The translations under genes were made by a program, and so were the position numbers. The notes beneath the pieces are model-generated. The model did not search any database. It worked only from the letters and a program-made list of their open reading frames with translations, and had not been told where the DNA came from. A stretch of 64,000 nt of DNA from positions 186,001 to 250,000 of the forward strand of contig NZ_JAICDG010000008.1 in assembly GCF_022751215.1 (NCBI RefSeq), read 5' to 3'. Origin of the DNA: Actinomadura terrae (lineage in GTDB: Bacteria > Actinomycetota > Actinomycetes > Streptosporangiales > Streptosporangiaceae). Positions 17,363 to 25,854 of the stretch are shown here, one piece after another (position 1 is the first letter of the stretch; each line of letters starts with the position of its first letter).

Positions 17363-17891
17363 GCTTCTCCCTGCGCATCGGGTCTGAGACTTTGAAGGAC
17401 AGCAGACGTTCTTCCGCGATGTAGGCGTTGCCGTGCTCGGAGTCGCGTGCGATGTACTCGCGGGTCGCCACCTCCACGCGGTCGCCGCGACCGAACTCAC
17501 CTGGGACGCGCAGGCTGCCGATGCGCTCCGTGGTGAGCGTCGTCCAGCCGTCCGATGTGCTGACGGCCTTTCCCCACAGGAGGTAGCCGCCATCTGTTGT
17601 GCTGATGGCATCCACCGAGGGGCGCGCGATGAAAGACGAAGGCAGGATCGTCGGGTCCTCGGTGAGCAGGACGGCGCGCCCGGAATCCTGAATCCAGCGC
17701 AGTTCGGTGTGCTCGTCGAAAGCGCGAGCCTCGAAGACACCTTCAAAAGAGGAGCCGCGTGCTTCGGCGACGGTGACGACCTCGTAGCGCCATGGTGTGG
17801 TAAGCAGCGCGAACCCGTCCGGTGCGCATTTCATCGCTTCGGCGAAGGAGAGGCCGTCGCAGGTGGCGACGTGCAAGGTCGTGCCGGTCAT
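17331..17891 (-). CDS. csx19: Type III-D CRISPR protein Csx19 (TIGR03984)
   Basis: A 186-aa leftward protein from ATG 17891, which overlaps the stop of the upstream RAMP gene in an ATGA arrangement. The central segment ELRWIQDSGRAVLLTEDP is the hallmark I associate with Csx19/TIGR03984 proteins; the C-terminal part is basic and glutamine-rich. Csx19 accompanies Csx10 and Cas10 in subtype III-D, and its position between two RAMP genes fits that. Its function in the complex is not settled. No separate Csm2/Cmr5-like small subunit gene is visible in this operon. Confidence 0.8.
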   Translation of the reverse strand: MTGTTLHVATCDGLSFAEAMKCAPDGFALLTTPWRYEVVTVAEARGSSFEGVFEARAFDEHTELRWIQDSGRAVLLTEDPTILPSSFIARPSVDAISTTDGGYLLWGKAVSTSDGWTTLTTERIGSLRVPGEFGRGDRVEVATREYIARDSEHGNAYIAEERLLSFKVSDPMRREKHDREQAAQAQ

Positions 17892-19474
17892 CGCGTTCCC
17901 CCTGCGTATTCGCGCCATGCGGTCGCGATTTCCCCGTGCCGGAGGGCGTCCTTGAGAGTGGTCCGCGACGTCCAGCCGTTGCCCGAGAATTCGATGGTCT
18001 CGATCGTGACGTCGCCGAAGCCCCGGTTCACCATGCCGCCGAGCGGGACGCGGCGTTGCTCCAGGTCCCGCAGCACGAGCAGGAGTAGCGCGAGAGCCAC
18101 ATTTCGGTGGCCGCCGAGACGGGTGAGGTCGACGGTCAGCCGGATCGGCTCCCAGTCGACGCCGTGCGGTTCGAGGACGCTGAACAGCAGGTGGTCGGCG
18201 GCGCCTCCCGTCCAGCGGTCGATCGCGACGTGGTCGGCCTGGTCGAGGCCGCGGGCGGCGAGCGCGTCGCGCACCGAGGGCGGGAGGGCCTTCGCGTCGT
18301 CGGGGTCCGGTGCGCCGTTGACCACGATGTCCCATACGTCGGAGGGGACGACCGTCTCGCTCACGCACTCGTGGACGGTCAGCGCCCCCGCGCCCCACGG
18401 ATGGGTGGACGGTTCGCGCCGCGCAGTGCCGAACAGGACGCAGACGGCGTCCAGCCCGTCGAGCTGCTTCAGGAAGGCCTCGGCATGCCGGCGCGCGGGC
18501 GCGTCGGCGTCGTCCTCCGCGTCCTGGATCGGGGGCGGCGGTGCGTCGATGCCGCGGGCGGTGCGTTCGATGAGTTCGGCGTGGCCGCGGAGGGCGCCCT
18601 TGATGGATTTCCCGCTCAGCGTGAGCTTCAGCATGTCCGGCCCGAGCTGGGTGGTCAGCGGCAGCGTCTTGATCATCGCGCCTTCGCCGGCGGCCCGGAC
18701 CATGACGGGCGCGTCCGGCCTCCACCGGAGCTGGACGGTCAGCTTTTCGCGGCGGGCGGGCAGGTCGGCGGCGCCCGCGTCCACCCGCGACTCGTCGAAC
18801 ACCTCGGGCTCGCCGCCGAGGAAGGCGAGGAGGCCGTCCCGGCTGGTGAAGTCGTGTTCGTGGACGTCGAGCGGCGACGCCATCAGCGACACGACACCGA
18901 AGCCCTTGCCGTTGGCGGCGCCAACGCCGATCTCCTCGGCCTTCAACGCGGTCAGCAACGCGTGCAGGCGGGCGCGGTCACGGTCGAGGGTCTTCCGGGT
19001 CGTCTCGACGTCGAGGTCGAACGACAGGTAGTGGCCGGGCGGGACGATCGTGCGCGCGTACAGGAACGCCGAGGCGGCGGCGCCGGTGACGCGGTCGATG
19101 CCGACACCGTGGACGACCGGCAATGCTCGCGATCTGAGGGGTTCGTTCGGGATTCCGTCCCCGTCGGTACCGGTCGTGGTGGTGATCACGGCGTCGCGGA
19201 CGACGACCCGGCTCGCCTGCCCGGAGTCCGGGTCCTTGTCCGGGATGAAACCCCACATGTCGTTCAGTGGGGCGGTTAGGGGATCGGCGCCGCGCATCCA
19301 GGCACGTAGCACCCCGGCGAGGCTCGTGCCGGGGACGTAGACGCGGTCCTGCCCGTCCACGGCGACGGGCAGTGCCTCGGCCGGATCGAGCGCGACACCG
19401 CCCACATGCAGCGGCGTCTGGGTGCGCAGCCAGCCGCGCACGCGGAGCCGCCGGTCCATCGGACGCCCGGTCAT
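17888..19474 (-). CDS. Tandem RAMP (Cas7-like) subunit, type III
   Basis: A 528-aa leftward protein from ATG 19474, again in an ATGA overlap with csx10. The first RAMP domain opens LRVRGWLRTQTPLHVGG and continues VYVPGTSLAGVLRAWM; its Gly-rich loop is GVGAANGKGFGVVSL. A second domain starts near residue 235 (LTVQLRWRPDAPVMV) with TLSGKSIKGALRGHAELI and ends with PLGGMVNRGFGDVTI. Two Cas7-like domains in one chain are characteristic of condensed type III-D/E-like architectures. It should form backbone segments that hold crRNA and may contain the target-RNA cleaving aspartates (one candidate is the Asp of FIPDKDPDSG). Confidence 0.88.
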   Translation of the reverse strand: MTGRPMDRRLRVRGWLRTQTPLHVGGVALDPAEALPVAVDGQDRVYVPGTSLAGVLRAWMRGADPLTAPLNDMWGFIPDKDPDSGQASRVVVRDAVITTTTGTDGDGIPNEPLRSRALPVVHGVGIDRVTGAAASAFLYARTIVPPGHYLSFDLDVETTRKTLDRDRARLHALLTALKAEEIGVGAANGKGFGVVSLMASPLDVHEHDFTSRDGLLAFLGGEPEVFDESRVDAGAADLPARREKLTVQLRWRPDAPVMVRAAGEGAMIKTLPLTTQLGPDMLKLTLSGKSIKGALRGHAELIERTARGIDAPPPPIQDAEDDADAPARRHAEAFLKQLDGLDAVCVLFGTARREPSTHPWGAGALTVHECVSETVVPSDVWDIVVNGAPDPDDAKALPPSVRDALAARGLDQADHVAIDRWTGGAADHLLFSVLEPHGVDWEPIRLTVDLTRLGGHRNVALALLLLVLRDLEQRRVPLGGMVNRGFGDVTIETIEFSGNGWTSRTTLKDALRHGEIATAWREYAGGTR

Positions 19475-21972
19475 GTGCGCTCCTCCTGGGCTTCCTGTCG
19501 GGTGTGCGCTTCTTGCTGGGTGTGGGCCTTTTGTCGGGTGTGGGCGGCCAGGCATGCCGTGAGCAGCGAACGCAGCGCTTCCGGCCGCAGTTCGCGGGGG
19601 AGGACGTCCGGGCCGTCGACGGTCAGGCACAGCCGGTACTGATCCTCGAACTGGAGCGTTTCCCATACGTCCTGCCTGGCCAGCAGGGTTCGGATCGCCG
19701 CCGTGATGCGCGGCGCGTCCCACCGTTTCGTGAGCCGGACGATGCGTGCCTCAAGCACCTCCGGCTCCTCGCCGAGGTGGTCGAACAGGCGGCGGAGCGC
19801 GTTCAGCCGCGTCGCCGAGAGGCCGACGATCGAGCCGAGCACCTCGTTCGGGGAGGCGGCCCGCTCCTCGGCGAGCCGCCAGATCTCCGCGCGCCACGCC
19901 GCCGTTTCGATCAACCGCGCGCCGGCGTGACCGGGGTCGTTCGTGGCCAGCCTTCGCGCCGCCGCCCTCGCCTGCTCGACCGGCTGCCTGCCGCCGCCGG
20001 TGGGCACCTTGTTCACGAGAAGGGGATCGTTGATACGGACCTGACCGAATCCCTCGCCGCGCCGCTCGCCGATGCCCGACCGCTCGACCTCCGCCAGGAC
20101 GTCCGCGCCGATATGGCCCGCCTTCACCGCGAAGGTCAGGCAGCCGCCCGCCGCGAACCCGAGCAGGACCGGCCTCGGCAGCCGCCACCCGCGGTGCCAG
20201 GAGTCGGTTCGGGCGATCTCATAACTGGTGGGAATCCGGCCGCGTTCTTGCAGGACCGGTTCGAGTTTCACTCCGTCCGCTCCGGCTTCGGCGAACGTTT
20301 TCTGTAGGAGTTCGGCGAAATCATGGGGGTCGTCGCTCGGCGCGAGCCTGCTGTCGCGGACGAGGACGTCCGACAGCAGCCACACGCACAGCCGGTCACC
20401 AGCCCTGATCGGAGTCGCTTCGGATGTCGGGTCGACGAGTTCGGTGGTGACCGAAACCAGGCCGTAGTCGTCCTTGCGGGACCGGCCCAGCCGCCACTGG
20501 CCGCTCAGGTTCGTCCACCATCCGGCGTCGAGGATTCCCCGCCGGACCCTGACCTCCGCCACCAGCACGGTCCCGGGCTTGATCGCCTGGTACACGTAGA
20601 CGCCGCCGAGGGCCTGGGCGGGACGCTGCGACTCGTCCTCGATCGTGTTGTGCATTCTCAGGACGAACTCGGGCGTTTCGACCGCCACGTTCGGTGCGAC
20701 GGAGACATAGCCCTTTCGCACCCGCTTGAAAGCCCTGTCCTGCGGGGACGCCTCGGCCGCGCGGTTATGGATGCTCCGGTCTTCCTTGTCGCGCTCGAAG
20801 ACACGGGGGACAGGACGGCCTCGCGCCCCGTCCACCTGAGGGGTCGCGGGCGTCACCACGAGGTCCCCGCAGCGCGCCGCCGCGGCCGCCGCGGACGAGT
20901 TGAGCCGCTTCAGCACCGGCCCCAGCAGAATCCAACCGGGCACATGGTCACGGCTCTCGACGAGGTTCCCGACCGTGCGGTGGTGCGCGAGCAGCGGCGT
21001 TTCGAGCGTCATGCGCAGGACGACGTGCTCCCAGCCTTCGCCCGCCGCCCTCTTACCAGCGGAGTCGGGTTGCGGTGGGCCTTCGGGTTGCGGCGGTGGC
21101 ACCGGGTTCGCCGTCCAGCGCGCCAGGTCGTCGCCACTCGGAGGCAGTCCCGTGCCCCCGAGATCGAGACGGCACCGCCCGGACCCCCTGCGCCGCTTCG
21201 CGCCGATCCCCTCCACCAGCCTCGCCCCCGCCCACAGCAGGGCGCGCGCACAGCCGAGTTGCTCCTCCGTCAACCCTTCCGGCAGCTCCGCCGTGCCTTC
21301 CAACGTCACCCCGCCGCGCGCCATCTCGTCGAAACGCAGCATGTCCTCCCTGGCCGCCCCGGTCACCGGGTCGTGCGCGACGCCGGGCTTCACGAACGTC
21401 ACCGCATCGAGCAGGCGCCGATTCCCCGCGATGGCCTGCCCGAGCTCACCGGAAAGGCGGAGCGGGCCGAGATAACGCAACGCGGCCGGCCGCGGATGCC
21501 GCGCCGCGACCGCCGGCGCGTCACCCGCCTCGGCACTCAGAAAGGTCGGCTGATAACCGAACAGATAATCCACCCAGGACCGCCAAATACCATCCCCACC
21601 CCTCGCCCCGCCGCCGCCACTGCTGTCGCCGCCGCTACTGGCACTCGCCCCGCCGCCCCCGCCGCTGCCACTCCCGCTCCCGCTGCCGCTGTCACTCCCG
21701 CTGCCGTTGCCGCTGTTGCCGCTGCCCCCGTCCCTGCCCGTGCCCCTGCCCGTCCTGCTCTCGCTGTTGGTGCCGGTGTTGGTGTCGAGGGCGCGTGCGG
21801 CGATCTCGCAGCCGTCCCGCCAGACGCCGTTGAGGGACTTCGCCGGGACGAAAGGCAACCCGTGCTTCTCGTCCTTCAGCACCTGCCTGCTCAGCCGACC
21901 GTACTGTCCGGTACCGGCGCCGATGTGCCAATCACTCAGCATGCGCAGGGTCAGCGAAATGGAATGGCTCAT
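19471..21972 (-). CDS. csx10: Csx10 family RAMP protein with Gly/Ser insertion
   Basis: An 833-aa leftward protein from ATG 21972, overlapping the cas10 stop by ATGA. It opens ISLTLRMLSDWHIGAG, typical of Csx10, then GLPFVPAKSLNGVWRDG, the RAMP helix. Residues 66-128 are almost only Gly, Ser, Asp, Arg and Thr, an inserted linker unlike the family. Later parts contain a Gly-rich loop (GIGAKRRRGSGRCRLDL), a second RAMP-like unit (LRMTLETPLLAHHRTVG) and IGERRGEGFGQVRIN near the end. The C-terminus carries short HTRQEA-type repeats. Csx10 is the large Cas5/Cas7-like subunit that marks subtype III-D and caps the crRNA 5' end next to Cas10. Confidence 0.85.
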   Translation of the reverse strand: MSHSISLTLRMLSDWHIGAGTGQYGRLSRQVLKDEKHGLPFVPAKSLNGVWRDGCEIAARALDTNTGTNSESRTGRGTGRDGGSGNSGNGSGSDSGSGSGSGSGGGGGASASSGGDSSGGGGARGGDGIWRSWVDYLFGYQPTFLSAEAGDAPAVAARHPRPAALRYLGPLRLSGELGQAIAGNRRLLDAVTFVKPGVAHDPVTGAAREDMLRFDEMARGGVTLEGTAELPEGLTEEQLGCARALLWAGARLVEGIGAKRRRGSGRCRLDLGGTGLPPSGDDLARWTANPVPPPQPEGPPQPDSAGKRAAGEGWEHVVLRMTLETPLLAHHRTVGNLVESRDHVPGWILLGPVLKRLNSSAAAAAARCGDLVVTPATPQVDGARGRPVPRVFERDKEDRSIHNRAAEASPQDRAFKRVRKGYVSVAPNVAVETPEFVLRMHNTIEDESQRPAQALGGVYVYQAIKPGTVLVAEVRVRRGILDAGWWTNLSGQWRLGRSRKDDYGLVSVTTELVDPTSEATPIRAGDRLCVWLLSDVLVRDSRLAPSDDPHDFAELLQKTFAEAGADGVKLEPVLQERGRIPTSYEIARTDSWHRGWRLPRPVLLGFAAGGCLTFAVKAGHIGADVLAEVERSGIGERRGEGFGQVRINDPLLVNKVPTGGGRQPVEQARAAARRLATNDPGHAGARLIETAAWRAEIWRLAEERAASPNEVLGSIVGLSATRLNALRRLFDHLGEEPEVLEARIVRLTKRWDAPRITAAIRTLLARQDVWETLQFEDQYRLCLTVDGPDVLPRELRPEALRSLLTACLAAHTRQKAHTQQEAHTRQEAQEERT
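21589..21777. repeat. Simple-sequence tract encoding the Csx10 Gly/Ser linker
   Basis: On the plus strand this stretch is dominated by imperfect CCGCTG, CCGCTC and CCCGCC units, read on the minus strand as Ser-Gly and Gly codons. It codes for residues 66-128 of Csx10. It keeps frame, which implies selection or recent expansion. Slippage here could change linker length between strains. Confidence 0.7.
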
Positions 21973-24230
21973 GACACGTCCTTCGAGCGGAGGAAGGGAG
22001 CGGCGTTCAGCGCGTCCAGGAGCCCCGTGCGGTTCGTTCCGTCCTCCCAGAAGAGCGAACCGTCGTCGGCGAGCCCGTGCACCGCTTCCTCTCCGAGCCA
22101 CGTCGATACCATCTTGAATCGCGATTGCGCGGCCTGGCGTCCACGGAACAGGGCGGACCGCAGTTCGTGCGCCTGGGACGCCGAGATGACGAGGGCACCG
22201 TCCTCCCTGGCGGTCAGCGCGGCGACTCGTCTTTCCAGGTCGTCCCAATGCCGGTGGCGCGCCCACTCGGCATCGCCCACGTCCCCGACGACATAGGGCT
22301 GCCCCGACAGGCACGTATCCCCGTCATCGAGCGTCTGCTGCTCGCGCAGGCGTTCCAGATCGGCGTACGCGCTCTCGTAGAGAACATGGAATGACAGGGC
22401 GCTCCTGTCCTGCCCCAGTTCCTGCTTCACCACCTTCGCCTCGTCGGTCAACTCCTCGGCCAGGTGGACGGCGCGGTGGAACGGATAGGCACGCTTCACG
22501 ATGGCGACACCGGCGCAAGCGCCCAACCCGCGCAAATCCTCCACGTGTTTGAGTACCCCACCGACCGCGTCGTGCTCGTTGGCCAGCCGAGTGAACTCCT
22601 CCAGGTAATCGCGTGCGAACGGGAGGGCCAGCTCCCCGTCACAGACCACGGTGAGGTCGTCGCCGCCGAGAACGAGCGGAAGGACCGGCGGTTCGTCCGT
22701 GCCCGCCGACCAGCCGTTGCCACGCAATTTCTTCAACGCCGACCGGAACGCGTCCCGGGCGCACTCGTCGACGCCTTCCGACAGATCGCGGTACTTGCTT
22801 ACATAATCCGCCGCAGTCTTGACCTCCTGCTCCTCCATGAGGGACGGGAAGCGCTGGAATACCTTCCCCATGCCATTGCCGTCGGCATGGACGACCGCGA
22901 CCCACTCCGCCCTGAAGTTCAGATGGTCGATGATCGAGGAAAGCTTGCGGCGAGCCACCGCCTCCTCGTCGCCTTCGACACAGAGCCCCATCTTGATTGC
23001 CAGCCGCAGCAACGCCCGATCGAAGGCGTGCAACTTCGCCAGACTCGGCGCCGAACGAGCCTCAGGCAGCCGCCCTTCCGCACGCGCCCGCGCTCCCTCC
23101 AGGGGCCTTTCGGCTGGCGTCCGTCCTTCGGTGGGCAACTGAGCTTCGGCAGCCAGTCGCCCTTCGACAGGCAGTTGCCCTTCGACAGGCAGTTGCCCTT
23201 CCACCGGCGCCTGCCCTTCCACCGGCGCCTGCCCCTCCGCAGGTGGTCGCCCTTCCACGGGCGGCCGTGCTTCGGCAGGGAGCCGTGCTTCCGCAGGCAG
23301 CCGAGTTTCGGCAAGCGGTCGTGCTCCCGCCGATGGCTGCCCCTCCGCAGGTGGCCTCGCTTCCGCGGGCGGCCGTGCCTCTACCGGCGGCTGCGCTTCC
23401 GCTGGCGCCTGCCCTATCGCAGGTGGCCTCGCTTCTGCGGGCGGTCGTCCTTCCACGGACGGCCGTGCTTCCACAGGAAGCCGTGCCCCGGCAGGCGGTC
23501 GCACTTCTACCGGCGGCCGTGCTTCCATCAGCGGTCGCCCTTCCGTAGGCGATTGCGCTTCCACAGACGGCTGTGCTGCCGCAGGTGGCCGTACTGCGGA
23601 AGGTGGCCGTCCTTCCGGGGGATGCCGTCTATCCGAAGGCGATCGTCCTTCCGGGAACTCGACGACCCCGCGAGCCGGAAGCCCACTGGATCCGCACCGC
23701 GCCGCGATCGGCACCCCCGGAAACCGCAGCCTCGGCCCGCGCCGCCGCGTCCGCGCGACCACGAGGAGCTCCCGGGCCTCGGCGATGCCCCGGGCGATCT
23801 CGTTGGGGTCCCCCCATGTGAAGGGTTGGCCGACCGCGCCGCACACGTCCAGGCCCGGTGCCTCGCGCAAGGCCGCTTCGGTGATGATCCCGACGACCTT
23901 CTTGCCGACTTCCTCGTCCCTGACCAGCATCGTCACACCGCCCGCATTCGCGGTCACCACTTCGATGCCGTGTTCCTCGACGCGCCACGCGCGGCCGTCC
24001 ACGCCCGGCGCCTCCGCGCCCACCCCGACTTCCGCTTCGGCTCCGGCGTCCGCCCAGGCCTCGGCCAACGCCCTGTCGAGCCACTCGCCCTCGACACAGG
24101 TGATCAGATGCGATGCGCCGACATTCTCCCGGCGCTTGTTCGATCCGAAGATGTAGTTCTGGTTGCCCGCCGTGCTCAACACGACCGCGTGCACCTGCAC
24201 CCTGCGCCCCCTTCTCGTCCACAGCACCAT
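21969..24230 (-). CDS. cas10: Cas10 (type III) with Pro-rich repeat insertion, no HD domain
   Basis: A 753-aa leftward protein from ATG 24230; GTG 24200 with a better GGGGG ribosome site is an alternative start. YIFGSNKRRENVGASHLI at residues 27-43 is the usual Cas10 opening, so there is no room for the N-terminal HD nuclease. Residues about 193-395 consist of a hexapeptide repeat close to (V/A)E(G/A)(R/Q)xP, absent from normal Cas10. The palm core follows: WVAVVHADGNGMGK (443-456) and LGGDDLTVV (521-529), the intact GGDD cyclase motif. It heads the leftward operon and faces the 2TM-SAVED gene. Expected product is cyclic oligoadenylate on target-RNA binding; ssDNA cleavage is not expected. 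Confidence 0.92.
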   Translation of the reverse strand: MVLWTRRGRRVQVHAVVLSTAGNQNYIFGSNKRRENVGASHLITCVEGEWLDRALAEAWADAGAEAEVGVGAEAPGVDGRAWRVEEHGIEVVTANAGGVTMLVRDEEVGKKVVGIITEAALREAPGLDVCGAVGQPFTWGDPNEIARGIAEARELLVVARTRRRGPRLRFPGVPIAARCGSSGLPARGVVEFPEGRSPSDRRHPPEGRPPSAVRPPAAAQPSVEAQSPTEGRPLMEARPPVEVRPPAGARLPVEARPSVEGRPPAEARPPAIGQAPAEAQPPVEARPPAEARPPAEGQPSAGARPLAETRLPAEARLPAEARPPVEGRPPAEGQAPVEGQAPVEGQLPVEGQLPVEGRLAAEAQLPTEGRTPAERPLEGARARAEGRLPEARSAPSLAKLHAFDRALLRLAIKMGLCVEGDEEAVARRKLSSIIDHLNFRAEWVAVVHADGNGMGKVFQRFPSLMEEQEVKTAADYVSKYRDLSEGVDECARDAFRSALKKLRGNGWSAGTDEPPVLPLVLGGDDLTVVCDGELALPFARDYLEEFTRLANEHDAVGGVLKHVEDLRGLGACAGVAIVKRAYPFHRAVHLAEELTDEAKVVKQELGQDRSALSFHVLYESAYADLERLREQQTLDDGDTCLSGQPYVVGDVGDAEWARHRHWDDLERRVAALTAREDGALVISASQAHELRSALFRGRQAAQSRFKMVSTWLGEEAVHGLADDGSLFWEDGTNRTGLLDALNAAPFLRSKDVS
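23046..23654. repeat. 18-bp minisatellite inside cas10
   Basis: About 34 imperfect tandem copies of an 18-bp unit, encoding hexapeptides such as VEGRPP, AEARPP, VEGQLP and AEGQAP in one frame on the minus strand. Two adjacent pairs of units (around 23160-23240) are near identical at the nucleotide level, showing recent duplication. Total about 200 codons, all in frame. It separates the N-terminal segment of Cas10 from the palm domain. Confidence 0.85.
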
Positions 24231-24364
24231 CGGTAGGGACTGATGGACGGACCCCGACGGTCGTCAGAGCGGCATGCTAGGTGGGCCGATCGGCCGCCTT
24301 CCGGCGAACGCGAACACTGACGGTGACCGACTCCGGCCTCTCAGTAGGCACCGTCCCTCCCGGC

Positions 24365-24722
24365 GGTTTCCTTAGCCTCAGGACGAGGCCGTCCGAGCCC
24401 GCGCAGGGTTTTGGCGCCGCCCGGGGGCGGGTGCGGCTTTTGTCCCTTCCGGCAGGTTCTTCAGCCTCAGGAGGTGGTCGCCTGAGGTTGCGCAGGGGTG
24501 CTGGCGTGGCGGGGCGCCGGGAGCGGCCCTCGTCCGTCCCCACAGGTTCCTAGCGTCAGGGCGAGGCCGTCCCAGCCTGTGCAGGGGTATGGCGCCGAGG
24601 ACGCGCCGGGTGCGGCTTTCGTCCATCGCTACAGGTTCTCCAGCGTCAGGACGTGGTCGCGTGAGCCTGTGCAGGGGTTTTGGTGCTGCGGGGGTGCCGG
24701 GAGCGGCTTCGTCCATCAGTAC
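24365..24722. repeat. Four ~90-bp direct repeats between cas10 and SAVED gene
   Basis: Tandem units begin at 24365, 24455, 24545 and 24634, each opening GGTT(C/T)C or GGTTCTTC. All contain AGC-TCAGG, GAGCCTGTGCAGGGG-like and GGGTGCGGCTTTCGTCC-like blocks. The last unit ends about 30 bp before the SAVED gene start. Open frames across them are not conserved as protein. Position in the shared divergent promoter region suggests repeated regulator sites or a small structured transcript. Confidence 0.75.
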
Positions 24723-24753
24723 GTGTCGTCCACGGCGAGGGAGCGAGGCGGCG

Positions 24754-25824
24754 ATGACCGAGACCACGAACGCACCGACGATGACGGTCGTCGGGGGCCC
24801 GTCCACGACCCCGTCGCGGACCCACCGCGTGATCACCGACGGCGCCACCTGGAGCGGCATCGGTGGTGCCCTCGCGGGCGGGTTCGGCATCGAGGCCGCC
24901 AAGTCGGTCATGACGCATACTCCGGCCGGTCGCTGGTGGTTCGTCCTCGGCTGTCTCGCCGGGCTCGCTTGTATTGGGTTCGGTGGCTGGCTGCGCGTCC
25001 GCGCGTCCGCCAAGACCCAGATCGGGCTCGTCGTCACCGCGGCCGACCCCGGACGCGGCGCCGCGCGTGCGGCTTTGCTGGAGGGCAAGGCCATCGAGTA
25101 CAGCCAGCGGGCCTGCGCGGTCACCGTGCGGACCCGGCTCGCGCTCCCCGAGTCCCACCCGTGGCCCAAGGAGGGCATCGACGCTCTCGCCGACGAGATG
25201 ATCGCGGCGGCGGGAATCGCGGAACGGCTCGTCAGCGGCGCCACCCGCATCAACGTGATCCCGACGATGCCGCTGCCGGCCGGGTTCCGGTTCGGCGCCA
25301 GGATCGGCCATACCCACCCGCGCGAGATCGTCGTCCACGCGGTGCGGCAGCGCGACGGCGACCCGTCCTACTTCCCGGCGATCAGCCTCCGGGAAGGACC
25401 GCTCACGGCCGAACTCCTCACCATGGAGCCGCTGGAGGTCATCGAGGACGGGGACCGGACGTGCACGGCGCTCGCCATCGACCTACAGAACCTTGGGGAC
25501 GACTTCGTCCAGCCGGTGCGCGCCGCCTGCCGCGGGCACGGGATCGGCAACCTCCTGCTCTTGCGCCGGCGGAGCACGGGCAGGCTGGAGGAGACCGAGG
25601 AGACCTACACGGCGATCGTGGAGCAGGTCTGCCGCGCCTGGCGTGACGCTCCCCTGCCGGCGGACGCCCGTACCGGACGGCACTCCGTCTTTCTCACCGG
25701 ACCGGTCGCCATCTCCATCGCCCTCGGCGCCCGGCTGGCTCACATCCAGCCCCACCGCTGGACGGCCTTCAACTTCGACGACGTCTCCAGCACCTATACC
25801 CCCTTCCCGTCCGATAGCGGCTAA
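24754..25824 (+). CDS. Two-helix membrane SAVED effector (2TM-SAVED)
   Basis: A 356-aa protein; ATG 24754 follows GAGCGAGG and starts the coherent protein, so the longer upstream frame through the repeats is rejected. Two membrane helices are predicted at about 32-50 (Gly/Ala-rich) and 62-80 (WWFVLGCLAGLACIGFGGWL), followed by basic RVRASAK. Residues 90-356 look like a SAVED domain: ALAIDLQNLGDDF, LLLLRRRS, YTAIVEQVCRAW, then the late VFLTGPVAISIALGARL and a final FNFDD..STYTPF block. SAVED domains bind cyclic oligonucleotides in CBASS and some type III CRISPR systems. Divergent to cas10, it is the likely signal-gated membrane effector. Activity is inferred. Confidence 0.78.
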   Translation: MTETTNAPTMTVVGGPSTTPSRTHRVITDGATWSGIGGALAGGFGIEAAKSVMTHTPAGRWWFVLGCLAGLACIGFGGWLRVRASAKTQIGLVVTAADPGRGAARAALLEGKAIEYSQRACAVTVRTRLALPESHPWPKEGIDALADEMIAAAGIAERLVSGATRINVIPTMPLPAGFRFGARIGHTHPREIVVHAVRQRDGDPSYFPAISLREGPLTAELLTMEPLEVIEDGDRTCTALAIDLQNLGDDFVQPVRAACRGHGIGNLLLLRRRSTGRLEETEETYTAIVEQVCRAWRDAPLPADARTGRHSVFLTGPVAISIALGARLAHIQPHRWTAFNFDDVSSTYTPFPSDSG

Positions 25825-25854
25825 AGGTCTGGATTCGGATGAAAATGGGGAATT

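Noticed and set aside
20323..22296. 657-aa rightward open frame opposite csx10
   Set aside because: Antisense to csx10, which has clear RAMP motifs; His/Arg-rich translation is typical of a shadow.
22464..24236. 590-aa rightward open frame opposite cas10
   Set aside because: It mirrors cas10 in a GC-rich region; the Arg/Phe-rich composition is the antisense of the Pro-rich repeats and contains no domain.
24365..24722. The ~90-bp direct repeats as a third CRISPR array
   Set aside because: The whole unit is repeated without variable spacers and the sequence is unrelated to the 30-nt repeat.
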